Assembly (NCBI RefSeq): GCF_001613085.1
Contig: NZ_BDBR01000041.1
Coordinates: forward strand, 1 to 64,000
Length of the DNA stretch: 64,000 nucleotides
Direction of reading: 5' to 3'
Source of the DNA: Nocardia salmonicida NBRC 13393
GTDB taxonomy: Bacteria > Actinomycetota > Actinomycetes > Mycobacteriales > Mycobacteriaceae
A program made the translations under genes and the position numbers. Of the stretch, positions 1 through 8,446 are shown piece after piece. Below the pieces are notes generated by a model. The model made no database searches. It was not told the origin of the DNA and worked only from the letters and a program-made list of their open reading frames with translations. How positions within the stretch are numbered: the stretch's first letter is position 1; each line of letters starts with the position of its first letter.

Positions 1-67
1 TTAACTCGCGCAACATGGCCGCGAGTCGGCGAAGCCGGACGGTCAGTGTCGTTCGCTTGCCTGCCAT
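1..67 (-). CDS. N-terminus of a helix-turn-helix (XRE-type) regulator, partial
   Basis: A reading frame opens with ATG at 67-65 and runs off the left edge of the window. Only 22 residues are visible: MAGKRTTLTVRLRRLAAMLR followed by EL. The pattern (basic start, then a leucine- and arginine-rich helix ending in LREL) matches the opening of the many actinobacterial XRE-family regulators that carry a C-terminal DUF5753 domain. That assignment is an inference from a short stretch; the HTH itself would lie outside the window. The companion DUF397-type small gene that usually follows such regulators would also be off the window. Confidence 0.4.
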   Translation of the reverse strand, partial: MAGKRTTLTVRLRRLAAMLREL

Positions 68-381
68 GAATCGCATTATTGCGCTGTGCGGCCGCGATGT
101 CACGCGATCGGCGAAGACGGCGACGTAGGTACTGTCATGGTGTTCGGCGAGTCCGCGAGGCACGCCGGAAGCCCGTGCCGCACTGCCGATGTGACCCTCG
201 GTTCTGTCAGGGCGGCTTTACTGCAGGAGTGATAACGCAATCTTGCGTTTCGTCTTCTGAACGAGCATGATCCAGTTAGCCTGGTTGCGAACAATCCGAA
301 CAGATGACCGGGACAACCGAATCGAGAGCCAATCATGTTGGTAGACAAATCTTGGGTGTCGGGTGAATTCGGGGCCTTGCG
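68..381. other. Intergenic region between divergent genes, no gene seen
   Basis: This 314-base stretch separates the left-edge regulator from the DUF4254 gene. The short open frames in it are Arg- or Ser-rich and have no recognisable domain or ribosome binding site. It is presumably the shared promoter region of the two divergent genes; I see no clear sigma-70-like pair. Confidence 0.5.
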
Positions 382-825
382 ATGAGCGCGCCGGTGATGG
401 GGATACTTCCGACCGCTCCGCAATTGTTGTGTGCATTTCAGGGGCGGCGATTTCAAGATCGCGAATTGTTGAGATCAGCGCACGCGCTCGCCGAACTGCA
501 CGAACGGCGGGGGCAGGTGCGTGACACGGCATTGATCGCCGAGATCGATTGCCGTCGAAGTGAACTCGTCGACGACATCAATGACTGGTGTGTCCAGGAG
601 ATCCCGTTGCATCGCCACGGCGCCTCGTTGCACACCGAAAGTCTCGGTGCGGTCGTCGACCGGATGGCACGTAGCTGGGTGGATGCCAACCAGGCCATCG
701 ACATCGATGGCGCGCGAAGCGACAACACCCACAAGCACTGGTACCACCTTGCCGAGCTTGTGGATGGCTACACGGATCTGGTCACCGATGTGGCAGGCGG
801 GCGGCGGCGGCTGCCCGAGCAGTGA
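382..825 (+). CDS. DUF4254 family protein
   Basis: A 147-residue protein of unknown function. The central motif LHRHGASLHTESLGAVVDRM (about residues 74-93), followed by W and a Lys/His-rich segment (THKHWYHLAELVDGY), is typical of DUF4254, a small family found in actinomycetes and some Bacteroidetes. It has no signal peptide or membrane segment and is probably cytosolic. The ATG at 382 is the only good start before the conserved region. It stands alone: the next gene is convergent and starts 4 bases after its stop. No pathway can be inferred from the context. Confidence 0.75.
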   Translation: MSAPVMGILPTAPQLLCAFQGRRFQDRELLRSAHALAELHERRGQVRDTALIAEIDCRRSELVDDINDWCVQEIPLHRHGASLHTESLGAVVDRMARSWVDANQAIDIDGARSDNTHKHWYHLAELVDGYTDLVTDVAGGRRRLPEQ

Positions 826-829
826 GGGG

Positions 830-1552
830 CTACGCCGGCTCCGGTGACAGCCTCGCCTCGAAGGCGATGCGGTCACCACGGTAGAGCGAGCGCACCCGTT
901 CGATGGGTGCGCCGTCGGCGTCGACACTGCGCCGGTGCAGCAGCAACATGGGTAGTGCGGTGGTGCATTCGAGCAGGCCCGCCTCGCGCGGGGCGGCGAG
1001 TACGGTTTCGATGCGTTCGCGCGCACCGGCGAGTTCGACGCCGGTGGCGCGGATCGCGGCGTACAGCGAAGTGGTGGGGTCATAGGTGCCGCGCAGGGCG
1101 GCGAAGCGGTGCAGCGGTAAGTAGGTGCTCTCCAGTCCGACGCGTTCACCGTCGGCGAGTAGTACCCGCTCCAGGTGCATCACTTCGGTGCCCAGCTCCA
1201 CCTCGAGGTCGGTGGCTGTCGCCGCGTCGGCGGCGACGTCTTCCCACGCGACCAGGATGCGGCCGGGGGTGCGGCCGAGGCTGATCGCGCCCTCGGTATA
1301 GGAGCGCAGTGACAGCGGCTGCGTGAGCTTGGGCCGGGAGATCACCGTTCCACGACCCTGGCGCCGAATCCTTCCCTCTACCAACAGCTCTCGCAGGGCC
1401 TGCCGCACGGTCTCGCGGGCGACGCCGAAGCGGGTGGCTAGGTCGCGTTCGGAGGGCACCGGGTCGCCCTCGGTGAGATCGGCCAGGAGCAGATCGATTT
1501 CGGTGCGAACCAGGAACACCTTCGGAACTCGGGTCGTCTGCGGCGAATCCAT
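830..1552 (-). CDS. GntR/HutC-family transcriptional regulator with UTRA domain (PhnF-like)
   Basis: A 240-residue regulator. Residues about 10-75 form a winged helix-turn-helix with the classic GntR signature VPSERDLATRFGVARETVRQ. Residues about 85-235 match a UTRA ligand-binding domain (LERVLLADGERVGLESTYLP and the closing RSLYRGDRIAFEARL). It is transcribed away from the phosphonate genes that start at 1650. Two GGTCTANACC-type palindromes lie in the 97-base gap, so it most likely represses both itself and the catabolic/import operon until a phosphonate or a derived aldehyde is bound. The ligand is inferred from context only. Confidence 0.88.
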   Translation of the reverse strand: MDSPQTTRVPKVFLVRTEIDLLLADLTEGDPVPSERDLATRFGVARETVRQALRELLVEGRIRRQGRGTVISRPKLTQPLSLRSYTEGAISLGRTPGRILVAWEDVAADAATATDLEVELGTEVMHLERVLLADGERVGLESTYLPLHRFAALRGTYDPTTSLYAAIRATGVELAGARERIETVLAAPREAGLLECTTALPMLLLHRRSVDADGAPIERVRSLYRGDRIAFEARLSPEPA

Positions 1553-1571
1553 GCCACCAAGCCTACCCGGA

Positions 1572-1585
1572 TTGGTCTATACCAA
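1572..1585. promoter_or_regulatory. Putative GntR operator O1
   Basis: The sequence TTGGTCTATACCAA has perfect TTGGT/ACCAA arms around a CTAT centre. It lies 20 bases upstream of the GntR start codon. It resembles the TGGTATAGACCA site I recall for the mycobacterial phosphate/phosphonate regulator PhnF. Regulator assignment is inference. Confidence 0.65.
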
Positions 1586-1618
1586 AAATTAACTTGCCGT
1601 TCTCACGGCCCACACCTA

Positions 1619-1632
1619 TCGGTCTAGACCAT
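1619..1632. promoter_or_regulatory. Putative GntR operator O2
   Basis: TCGGTCTAGACCAT contains the perfect 10-base palindrome GGTCTAGACC and sits 18 bases before the FAD oxidoreductase start. Its centre is 47 bases from that of the first site, about 4.5 helical turns. The site lies where repressor binding would cover the promoter or leader of the phosphonate operon. Confidence 0.68.
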
Positions 1633-1649
1633 TTGCCACTATCGGTGCC

Positions 1650-2777
1650 ATGCGATTGGTCATCATCGGTGGAGGGATCCTCGGCACCGCACATGCCTGG
1701 GCGGCGACAGCCCGCGGACACGAGGTCAGCCACCTCGAACGTGAACGCGAAGCCCGTGGCGCGACGGTCCGCAACTTCGGCCTGGTCTGGGTATCGGGCC
1801 GGTCGGCGAACGAGCTCGAGCTGACACTGCGTTCGCGCGAGCTGTGGGAGGAGATCGGCGGCCGGGTCGCCGGCGTCGGCTTCCGGCCAGCTGGCTCGAT
1901 CACGCTCGTGCGCACTCCCGCCGAACTCGCCGTCGCCGAGGCCGCGGCCGCCGGTGACACCGCCGATGCCCGCGGGTTCGCCCTGCTCGACCCCGACCAG
2001 GTGCGCGCGATCAACCCGGTCGTGCGCGGCAAATACCTCGCGGGCCTGCACTGCTCGACCGATGCCGCGGTGGAGTCGCGCCAAGCGCTGCCCGCGCTGC
2101 GCGCCCACATGGCCGCGACCGGTCGCTACACCTTCCACGAGGGCACCGAGGCCCGTTCGGTGCTCGACACCGGTTCCGGCGCGGTGGTGGTCGACGATCA
2201 CGGTCGCCGCCACGAGGCCGACCTCGTCATCCACTGCCCCGGCGCCGCCCACTCGGGGCTCACTCGCGAGCTGGCGGGCGAACTGCCGGTCCGCCGCGTG
2301 CGGCTGCAGATGATGCAGACCGCCCCGCTGGGCGAAACCCTCACCACCGCGATCGCCGACGGTGACAGCTTCCGCTACTACCCGGGTTTCGCGGGCCCGC
2401 AAGTGGATTCGCTGGCCGCCGAGCAGTCCCAGACCGCCACCGCCGCCGAGCACAAGATGCAGCTGCTGTGCGTGCAGCGCCTGCACGGCGGCCTGACCAT
2501 CGGCGACACCCACGAGTACGCCGAACCGTTCGCCTTCGACGTCGACGAAGCGCCCTACGACCACCTCACCGAGGTGACCGAGGAATTGCTCGGCCGCGCG
2601 CTGCCGCCGATCGTGCGGCGCTGGGCGGGCGTCTACAGCCAGAGCGTCGACCCCGGCGCCGTCGTCACCCGGGTGCGAGCCGATACCAACGTCTGGGTCG
2701 TCACCGGCCCCGGTGGTCGCGGTATGACGCTCGGCCCCGCCATCGGCGAACAAACCGCCGACCAGATCGGACTGTGA
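1650..2777 (+). CDS. FAD-dependent oxidoreductase of the phosphonate-associated TIGR03364 type
   Basis: A 375-residue DadA/glycine-oxidase-like flavoenzyme. The N-terminus MRLVIIGGGILGTAHAWAA is a classical FAD Rossmann motif (GxGxxG) and the C-terminal GPGGRGMTLGPAIGE closes the FAD site. The subfamily recurs in phosphonate clusters. Here it is the first gene of an operon with a phosphonatase-like hydrolase and an aminoethylphosphonate-type importer, and no PhnW-type aminotransferase is present. The simplest reading is that it oxidises 2-aminoethylphosphonate, or its N-methyl form, to phosphonoacetaldehyde, releasing an amine and reducing oxygen. Substrate is inferred from family and neighbours. 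The hydrolase gene follows after 9 bases. Confidence 0.85.
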   Translation: MRLVIIGGGILGTAHAWAATARGHEVSHLEREREARGATVRNFGLVWVSGRSANELELTLRSRELWEEIGGRVAGVGFRPAGSITLVRTPAELAVAEAAAAGDTADARGFALLDPDQVRAINPVVRGKYLAGLHCSTDAAVESRQALPALRAHMAATGRYTFHEGTEARSVLDTGSGAVVVDDHGRRHEADLVIHCPGAAHSGLTRELAGELPVRRVRLQMMQTAPLGETLTTAIADGDSFRYYPGFAGPQVDSLAAEQSQTATAAEHKMQLLCVQRLHGGLTIGDTHEYAEPFAFDVDEAPYDHLTEVTEELLGRALPPIVRRWAGVYSQSVDPGAVVTRVRADTNVWVVTGPGGRGMTLGPAIGEQTADQIGL

Positions 2778-2786
2778 GGAACACCT

Positions 2787-3473
2787 ATGTCGAACAACAA
2801 GATTCAGCTCGCCGCCCTCGACATGGCAGGTACTACCGTCGCCGACGGCGGACTGGTGCTGCGCGCCTTCGAGAGCGCCGCCACCACTGCCGGGATCGAG
2901 TCCGAGGGCCCGCGTCGTGAACAGGCTCGCCGCTACGTGCTCGACACCATGGGCCAGTCCAAGATCGAGGTGTTCCGCGCGCTGCTCGACGGCGACGAGG
3001 CCGCTGCCCACCATGCCAACCGTGCGTTCGAGGCCGCCTACGACGCCCTGGTCGACGAGGTCGATATCGCGCCGATTCCCGGTGCGGTGGCAGCGATCAC
3101 CGCTCTGCGTGACGCCGGTGTCCGGGTCGCGCTGACCACCGGATTCAGCCGGGGCACACAGGACAAGCTCCTCGCCGCGCTGGGCTGGGCCGACCTGGTC
3201 GACCTCACCCTCGCGCCGTCCGATGCCGGACGCGGACGCCCGTACCCCGACATGGTGCTGGCCGCCGCGCTGCGCCTCGGTGTCGACGCCGTCGACCGGA
3301 TCGCCGTTCTCGGTGACACCACCAGCGATATCGCCACCGGTCTCGCCGCAGGCGCGGGCATCGTCGCGGGCACCCTCACCGGCGCGCACACCGCCGATCA
3401 GTTGCGTGCCGCAGGCGCCACCCACGTCATCGACTCCGTCGCCGCGTTCCCGGCGCTGGTGCTCGCCCACTGA
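2787..3473 (+). CDS. Phosphonatase-like HAD hydrolase (PhnX-like)
   Basis: A 228-residue HAD-superfamily enzyme. It carries the phosphonatase-type motif I DMAGTT with the nucleophile Asp12, motif TTGFSR, the GRPYPDM loop and the Mg-binding VLGDTTSD. The segment MGQSKIEVFRAL places Lys59 where the Schiff-base lysine (Lys53 in MGLLKIDHVRAL) sits in Bacillus PhnX, so phosphonoacetaldehyde C-P hydrolysis to acetaldehyde and phosphate is plausible. At 228 residues it is shorter than PhnX (about 265), as expected for the PhnX-like subfamily. RBS GAGGAAC precedes the ATG. It acts downstream of the FAD oxidoreductase. Confidence 0.88.
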   Translation: MSNNKIQLAALDMAGTTVADGGLVLRAFESAATTAGIESEGPRREQARRYVLDTMGQSKIEVFRALLDGDEAAAHHANRAFEAAYDALVDEVDIAPIPGAVAAITALRDAGVRVALTTGFSRGTQDKLLAALGWADLVDLTLAPSDAGRGRPYPDMVLAAALRLGVDAVDRIAVLGDTTSDIATGLAAGAGIVAGTLTGAHTADQLRAAGATHVIDSVAAFPALVLAH

Positions 3474-3565
3474 AGCTTGCCGTCGCGGTAATCGCCGCGG
3501 CGTCGCCCTCCGATCCACCCGTTCCTGCGATTCCCCCCGACATCTGAACGAAAGTTGCTGTAATC

Positions 3566-4612
3566 GTGCGTACTCCACTCACCGCGCGCCGCCTGTTCAA
3601 GGCCGCGCTGCTGCTGGCCGGCGTCACCGCCGTCGCGTTCACCGGCGCCTGCGGTGGCACCGGTACCGAATCCGCGGACGGCAAGACCGTCACCGTGTAC
3701 TCCGCCGATGGTGTCGGTGGCTGGTACAAGTCCCAGTTCGACGCGTTCACCAAGGAGACCGGCATCGCGGTCAACCTGGTGGAGGCGGGTTCCGGCGAGG
3801 TGGTGAACCGGGTCGATAAGGAGCAGTCCAATCCGCAGGCCGACATCGTCGTCACCCTGCCGCCGTTCATCCAGAAGGCCAAGCAGTCGGGACTGCTGCA
3901 GCCCAGCGGCATCGACACCGCCGCTGTTCCGGCCGCGGCCAAGGACGCCGAGGGCAGCTACGTGACCCTGGCCGACAACTTCCTGTGCTTCATCGCCAAC
4001 CCCGCGGTCGACGCCTCGGCGCTCACCTGGGAAGACCTGCTGAAGCCGGAGTACAAGGGCAAGCTGCAGTACTCCACCCCCGGCCAGGCCGGTGACGGCA
4101 CCGCGGTACTGGTGCTGTTGCAGCAGCTGCGCGGCAAGCAGGGCGCCCTCGACTATCTGGCCGCGCTGCAGGCCAACAACGTCGGCCCGTCGTCCTCGAC
4201 CGGCAAGCTGCAGGCCAAGGTCGACAAGGGCGAGCTGCTCATCGCCAACGGCGACGTGCAGATGAACCTGACCACCGTGAAGGAGAAGGGCTCCAAGTTC
4301 AACGTCTTCTTCCCGGCCGCCGGCGGCAAGCGGTCCACCGTGGCTGTCCCGTACATGATGGGTCTGGCCAAGGGCGCCCCGCACAAGGACGATGCCACCA
4401 AGCTGATGAGCTTCCTGATGGCCCCGGCCGCGCAGGCGAAGCTCGGCCCCGAGGCTTTCGCCGTGTCGCCCCGCACCGATGTGCCCGCCCCGGCCGATGG
4501 TGGTCCCGCCGCCGCGTTGACGGGTGTCGAGGTGGTTCCGGTCGACTGGAACAAGGTGCTCACCGAGCTGGACGCCGATGTCGCGGCGTACCAGAAGGCA
4601 ACCGGCAGCTGA
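3566..4612 (+). CDS. 2-aminoethylphosphonate ABC transporter substrate-binding lipoprotein (PhnS-like)
   Basis: A 348-residue extracellular solute-binding protein of the iron/AEP-binding (family 1) type. The start is GTG at 3566. Residues 1-28 form a signal peptide (Arg-Arg, then LLLAGVTAVAF) that ends at Cys29 in TGAC, a lipobox-like site, so it is probably a membrane-anchored lipoprotein. The mature part begins TVTVYSADGVGGWYKSQFDA, typical of AEP/Fe3+ binding proteins, and contains QADIVVTLPPFIQKA. The following ATPase and two permease genes complete the importer. An AEP ligand is inferred from the enzymes upstream. Confidence 0.86.
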   Translation: MRTPLTARRLFKAALLLAGVTAVAFTGACGGTGTESADGKTVTVYSADGVGGWYKSQFDAFTKETGIAVNLVEAGSGEVVNRVDKEQSNPQADIVVTLPPFIQKAKQSGLLQPSGIDTAAVPAAAKDAEGSYVTLADNFLCFIANPAVDASALTWEDLLKPEYKGKLQYSTPGQAGDGTAVLVLLQQLRGKQGALDYLAALQANNVGPSSSTGKLQAKVDKGELLIANGDVQMNLTTVKEKGSKFNVFFPAAGGKRSTVAVPYMMGLAKGAPHKDDATKLMSFLMAPAAQAKLGPEAFAVSPRTDVPAPADGGPAAALTGVEVVPVDWNKVLTELDADVAAYQKATGS

Positions 4613-4640
4613 ATGCGGCTGTGATCCAAGGGAGTTGACG

Positions 4641-5840
4641 ATGTCCGACGGTGACCTCCAGATGAAATCCGCCACCTCGGTGGCGGCAACCAACGAACCC
4701 GCGATCGTGTTCGACCGGGTCGGGGTCAGCTACGGCAGGGGCCGCAAGGCCGCCGTCGCGCTGGCCGATTTCACCCTGCGCGTCGCCGTCGGCGAGACCG
4801 TCGCGCTCCTCGGCCCGAGTGGGTCGGGCAAGTCGACCGCGCTCAAGGCGCTGGCCGGTTTCGTCCGGCCCACCTCGGGCGCGGTCCGCCTGGCGGGCCG
4901 CGACGTCACCGATCTCTCACCCGCCAAGCGTGGGATCGGTGTCGTCGTCCAGTCTTACGCCCTGTTCCCGCACATGAACGTGCACAGCAATGTCGCGTTC
5001 GGCTTGAAATCGCATCGGGTGCCGCGTGCGGAGATCTCCACACGCGTCGCCGAAGCGCTCGACATGGTCGGCATGGCCGGCTACGCGCGGCGACTCCCGC
5101 GCGAATTGTCCGGCGGTCAGCAGCAGCGAGTGGCGATCGCCCGCGCGCTGGCCATCAAGCCCAGCGTGCTGCTGCTCGACGAGCCGCTCGCCGCGCTCGA
5201 CGCGCAACTGCGCCATTCGATGCTCGGTGAGCTGCAGGCACTGCGAAAAGCATTGCCCGACACCGCGATGCTCTATGTGACCCACGATCAAGCCGAGGCG
5301 CTGGCGCTGGCGGACCGGATCGCGGTGATGCGCGATTCCCGGCTCGTCGACATCGACACCGCCGAAAACCTATGGCAGCGCCCACCCACCGATTTCACCG
5401 CCGCTTTCCTCGGCGGCGCGAACCTGGTGCCCTGCACGGTCGACCACGTCAGCGGCACCGCCGCCCTGGTCACCACAGGTACCAGGACGCTGCGGGCACA
5501 GGCGCCACAACCTGTTGTGGGACTGACGGATTGGGCCCCCGGCGACGACGCCCTGCTCTGCGTCCGCCCGCACACGATCACCCTCGGTAAGCCCGGCGAG
5601 CGGGACGCCCTGCGCGCCACCGTGCTCACCGCCGTCTGGCGTGGGGCGTCGACCCGCGTGGAACTGTCCGTCGACGGACTTCCCGGCGATATCGCCGCCG
5701 ACGTGTCGGGTCACTTCACCACCGAAGTCGGATCCGTTGTCGGTGTGCGGTTGCCGGACCCGGCGGGCGTTCTGATTCCGCGCGCGATCGGTGAGAGTTC
5801 CACTGAGGTAAGCGGTTCAGGCAAGGAGAGCGCACTGTGA
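4641..5840 (+). CDS. ABC transporter ATP-binding protein for aminoethylphosphonate (PhnT-like)
   Basis: A 399-residue ATPase. The ATG at 4641 is chosen over an upstream in-frame start at 4524 because it has the RBS AAGGGAG and clears the substrate-binding gene. It shows Walker A GPSGSGKST, Q-loop VVQSYALFPHMNV, signature LSGGQQQRVAIARAL, Walker B VLLLDEPLAALD and switch His in YVTHDQAEALALADRI. A C-terminal TOBE-like domain (about residues 270-380) is present, as in CUT1/iron/AEP ATPases. It energises the two permeases downstream. Confidence 0.9.
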   Translation: MSDGDLQMKSATSVAATNEPAIVFDRVGVSYGRGRKAAVALADFTLRVAVGETVALLGPSGSGKSTALKALAGFVRPTSGAVRLAGRDVTDLSPAKRGIGVVVQSYALFPHMNVHSNVAFGLKSHRVPRAEISTRVAEALDMVGMAGYARRLPRELSGGQQQRVAIARALAIKPSVLLLDEPLAALDAQLRHSMLGELQALRKALPDTAMLYVTHDQAEALALADRIAVMRDSRLVDIDTAENLWQRPPTDFTAAFLGGANLVPCTVDHVSGTAALVTTGTRTLRAQAPQPVVGLTDWAPGDDALLCVRPHTITLGKPGERDALRATVLTAVWRGASTRVELSVDGLPGDIAADVSGHFTTEVGSVVGVRLPDPAGVLIPRAIGESSTEVSGSGKESAL

Positions 5841-5892
5841 ACGCGCGGGTTCCAGCCCTCAGCGGCTCTCTCGACACCAGGGAAGCGCTGCG

Positions 5893-6789
5893 GTGAGCGC
5901 CGCCCTTCTCGATCATCCGGAAGTGTCTGCGCCAGTGCAGGACTCCACATCACGCAGGTCGTGGTTGCCGATTCTGTGGACGCTGCCGCCCGTGCTGGTG
6001 GTGCTCGGAATCGCGGGTTATCCGATTCTGCGGGTGCTCACCGAATCGACGCAGACCCCGACCGGGCGTGGCACCGAGGTATGGACCTCGGTGCTCGGAT
6101 CGGAGGCGTTCCGGGAAGCGTTGTGGCGCACCGTCTCCATCGCGGTCTGTGCCACCACGGGCTGTTTGGTGTTGGGTACGTGCCTGGCGGTTGTCCTCGC
6201 CTTCGTGCCGTTTCCCGGCTCCGGACTGGTCGGCCGACTGATCGACACGATCCTGACGCTGCCGTCGTTCCTGATCACCCTCGCGTTCACGTTCCTCTAC
6301 GGCACAGCGGGCGCGGTGAATGCCCTGATCTCCGAATTGACCGGCGCCACCACACCGGTCATCGACTTCCTCACCACCCCGCTGGGCGTGATCCTGGCCG
6401 AGATCACCTACTTCACCCCCTTCGTGGTGCGTCCCGTTCTGGCCGCGTTCGCGCAGATGCCACGCGAACAGCTCGATGTGGCGGCGAGTCTCGGAGCTTC
6501 ACCGTGGCGGGTGCTGCGTCAGGTGGTGCTGCCCGAAGCGTGGCCCGCGCTCGCGGCGGGCGGCAGCCTGGTGCTGCTGCTCACGCTCAACGAGTTCGGC
6601 ATCGTGTTGTTCACCGGTGCGAAGGGCGTCATCACCCTGCCCGCGCTGATCTACACCCGCGGCATCGTCACCTTCGACCTGCCCGGCGCGGCGGTTCTGG
6701 CCTCGGTGCAGGTGTTGCTCTCGCTGAGCCTCTACCTCGTCTACCGGTTCGTGTTCGCCCGTTTCATCGCCCGCCCGATGGGGAACTGA
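5893..6789 (+). CDS. ABC transporter permease, aminoethylphosphonate importer (PhnU-like)
   Basis: A 298-residue integral membrane protein starting at GTG 5893. A hydrophobic N-terminal helix (PILWTLPPVLVVLGIAGYPI) is followed by about five more membrane segments. The EAA loop reads DVAASLGASPWRVLRQVVLP near residues 195-214, the contact site for the ATPase. It lies 52 bases after the ATPase gene and 2 bases before its partner permease. The homologous proteobacterial pair is PhnU/PhnV. Confidence 0.88.
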   Translation: MSAALLDHPEVSAPVQDSTSRRSWLPILWTLPPVLVVLGIAGYPILRVLTESTQTPTGRGTEVWTSVLGSEAFREALWRTVSIAVCATTGCLVLGTCLAVVLAFVPFPGSGLVGRLIDTILTLPSFLITLAFTFLYGTAGAVNALISELTGATTPVIDFLTTPLGVILAEITYFTPFVVRPVLAAFAQMPREQLDVAASLGASPWRVLRQVVLPEAWPALAAGGSLVLLLTLNEFGIVLFTGAKGVITLPALIYTRGIVTFDLPGAAVLASVQVLLSLSLYLVYRFVFARFIARPMGN

Positions 6790-6791
6790 TC

Positions 6792-7589
6792 GTGCTCGTC
6801 TGGACTCCGCGCGGAAGAACGCTGGTACTCGGTGTTTTCGCGCTGGTCGTGGCGGTGGTCTTCGTCGCCCCGATCGCCACCGTGATCGCCGCGGCGTTGG
6901 CGGGCAGCTGGACCGGCCCGCTTCCCACCGACCTCGGCTTCAACAACATCGGCAACGCGCTCAGCGGCGAGCAGGCGGCCAGCCTCTCGGTGAGCCTGCA
7001 AACCGCCCTGCTCGCCGGCGCGATCTCCCTCGTCCTCGGCACCTGGGCAGCCCTCGCTTCGCGCGAAGCGCCCTCCTGGTTGCGCCGCCTGACCGACGCT
7101 GTTTTCCACCTCCCCGTTGCCGTCCCCTCGGTAGCGGTCGGTCTCGGCGTACTCATCGCTTTCAACGAACGCCCGCTACTGCTCGGGGGCACCAAGTGGA
7201 TCGTCATCGTCGCCCACACGGTGCTGGTCCTGGCCTACGCCTTCAGCGCGGTCTCCGCCGCCCTCGACCGCCTCGATCCGGCTTACCGCCAGGCCGCCGA
7301 ATCCCTCGGCGCCGGACCGGTCCGAGTCCTGTGCCAGATCACCCTGCCACTGCTGTTGCCCGCGCTCGGCGCCGCTGCGGGCTTGGCCGTCGCACTGTCG
7401 ATGGGCGAACTCGGCGCCACGATCATGGTCTACCCCGCCACCTGGAAGACGTTGCCGGTCAGCATCTTCGCCCACACCGATCGCGGTGAAGTGTTCGACG
7501 CCGCGGCAGGCACCACCGTCCTCGTCGTGGTCACCTTGGTAGTGCTGGTCGTCCTCGGTCGAGTACGCGGTCGCGCGGCCCTGCGCTGA
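6792..7589 (+). CDS. ABC transporter permease, aminoethylphosphonate importer (PhnV-like)
   Basis: A 265-residue permease. The GTG at 6792, two bases after the previous stop, is the natural start: the protein opens VLVWTPRGRTLVLGVFALVV, a basic flank plus first membrane helix. The EAA-loop motif QAAESLGAGPVRVLCQITLP occurs around residue 170. It is the last gene of the operon; the next gene is convergent. Partner of the permease at 5893 in a heterodimeric channel. Confidence 0.87.
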   Translation: MLVWTPRGRTLVLGVFALVVAVVFVAPIATVIAAALAGSWTGPLPTDLGFNNIGNALSGEQAASLSVSLQTALLAGAISLVLGTWAALASREAPSWLRRLTDAVFHLPVAVPSVAVGLGVLIAFNERPLLLGGTKWIVIVAHTVLVLAYAFSAVSAALDRLDPAYRQAAESLGAGPVRVLCQITLPLLLPALGAAAGLAVALSMGELGATIMVYPATWKTLPVSIFAHTDRGEVFDAAAGTTVLVVVTLVVLVVLGRVRGRAALR

Positions 7590-7635
7590 TCGGGCCGGGC
7601 GGGCCCCTTCCGATCCGGACCGGCCTCGGATTCGT

Positions 7636-8400
7636 TCACAGCAGTGCCGCGGCATCGACCGCGGTGAGTCCGCCGTCGACTCGGAGATCGTGCCCGTTGA
7701 CGAACGCGGCATCCGCTGACGCCAGGAAGGCGACGGCGGCCGCCACATCTTCGGAGGTGCCCACTCGGCCCGCAGGTGACAGCGCGGCGACTCCGGCCTT
7801 GGCGGCGTCGGAGAGTTCGGCGCGGAAGGCCGGGGTGTCGATGTAGCCGGGGCTGACCGAGTTCACCCGGATGCGGCGGGGCGCCAATTCGGCTGCGAGA
7901 GTGCGGGTCAGGTTGTGGACGGCGGCCTTGCTCGCGGAGTAGAGGGCAGCCCCGGGGATGCCCCGATGGAGCCCGAAGGACGCGTTGATGACGATCGCGG
8001 CATGGTCGGGAAGCAGCGGCAAGACCTTCTGGATGGTGAAGAAGGCGCCTTTGAGGTTGCTGCCGATCACCTCATCGAAGAGCGCGCCGGTGACCTGGTC
8101 GATCGGCTGGAACGAGCCGATGCCCGCGTTGGCGAACAGCAGGTCCACGTGTCCGAAACGATCGGACACCACCGCCGCGAGAGTGTCGAGATCGCCGAGA
8201 TCGGTCGCGTCACCCGCGATTCCGTGCGCCTGACCACCGAGCTCGGCGACGGCCGCATCGAGACGTTTCTCGTCGCGCCCGGTAACCACGACGCGGGCCC
8301 CCTCCGCGATCAACCGATGCGCGGTAGCCAACCCCATCCCACTACTTCCGCCGGTGATCAGCGCGGTCTTGCCATCGAATCGAGAACCGTTGTGCGTCAT
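7636..8400 (-). CDS. SDR family NAD(P)-dependent oxidoreductase
   Basis: A 254-residue classical short-chain dehydrogenase. It has the cofactor motif TGGSSGMGLA (residues 16-25), the NAG motif LLFANAGIGS, the catalytic Ser in VINASFG and Tyr-Lys in YSASK, and the C-terminal GHDLRVDGG. Arg after VVVTG suggests NADP(H) preference. It lies 46 bases downstream of an MmyB-type regulator on the same strand, which is probably its controller. The substrate is unknown. Confidence 0.9.
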   Translation of the reverse strand: MTHNGSRFDGKTALITGGSSGMGLATAHRLIAEGARVVVTGRDEKRLDAAVAELGGQAHGIAGDATDLGDLDTLAAVVSDRFGHVDLLFANAGIGSFQPIDQVTGALFDEVIGSNLKGAFFTIQKVLPLLPDHAAIVINASFGLHRGIPGAALYSASKAAVHNLTRTLAAELAPRRIRVNSVSPGYIDTPAFRAELSDAAKAGVAALSPAGRVGTSEDVAAAVAFLASADAAFVNGHDLRVDGGLTAVDAAALL

Positions 8401-8446
8401 GGAATCAGCGTGGCGGGTGGCCGAAGGGATAGGCAGTGCGCAGTTA

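Noticed and set aside
1563..3578. Long open frame antisense to the FAD oxidoreductase and PhnX-like genes
   Set aside because: The sense frames have Rossmann and HAD motifs; the antisense frame is a codon-bias shadow and would also run over both operators.
5838..5892. Short GTG-initiated frame between the AEP ATPase and the first permease
   Set aside because: It would encode only about 18 residues without conserved character; the permease start at 5893 is well placed.
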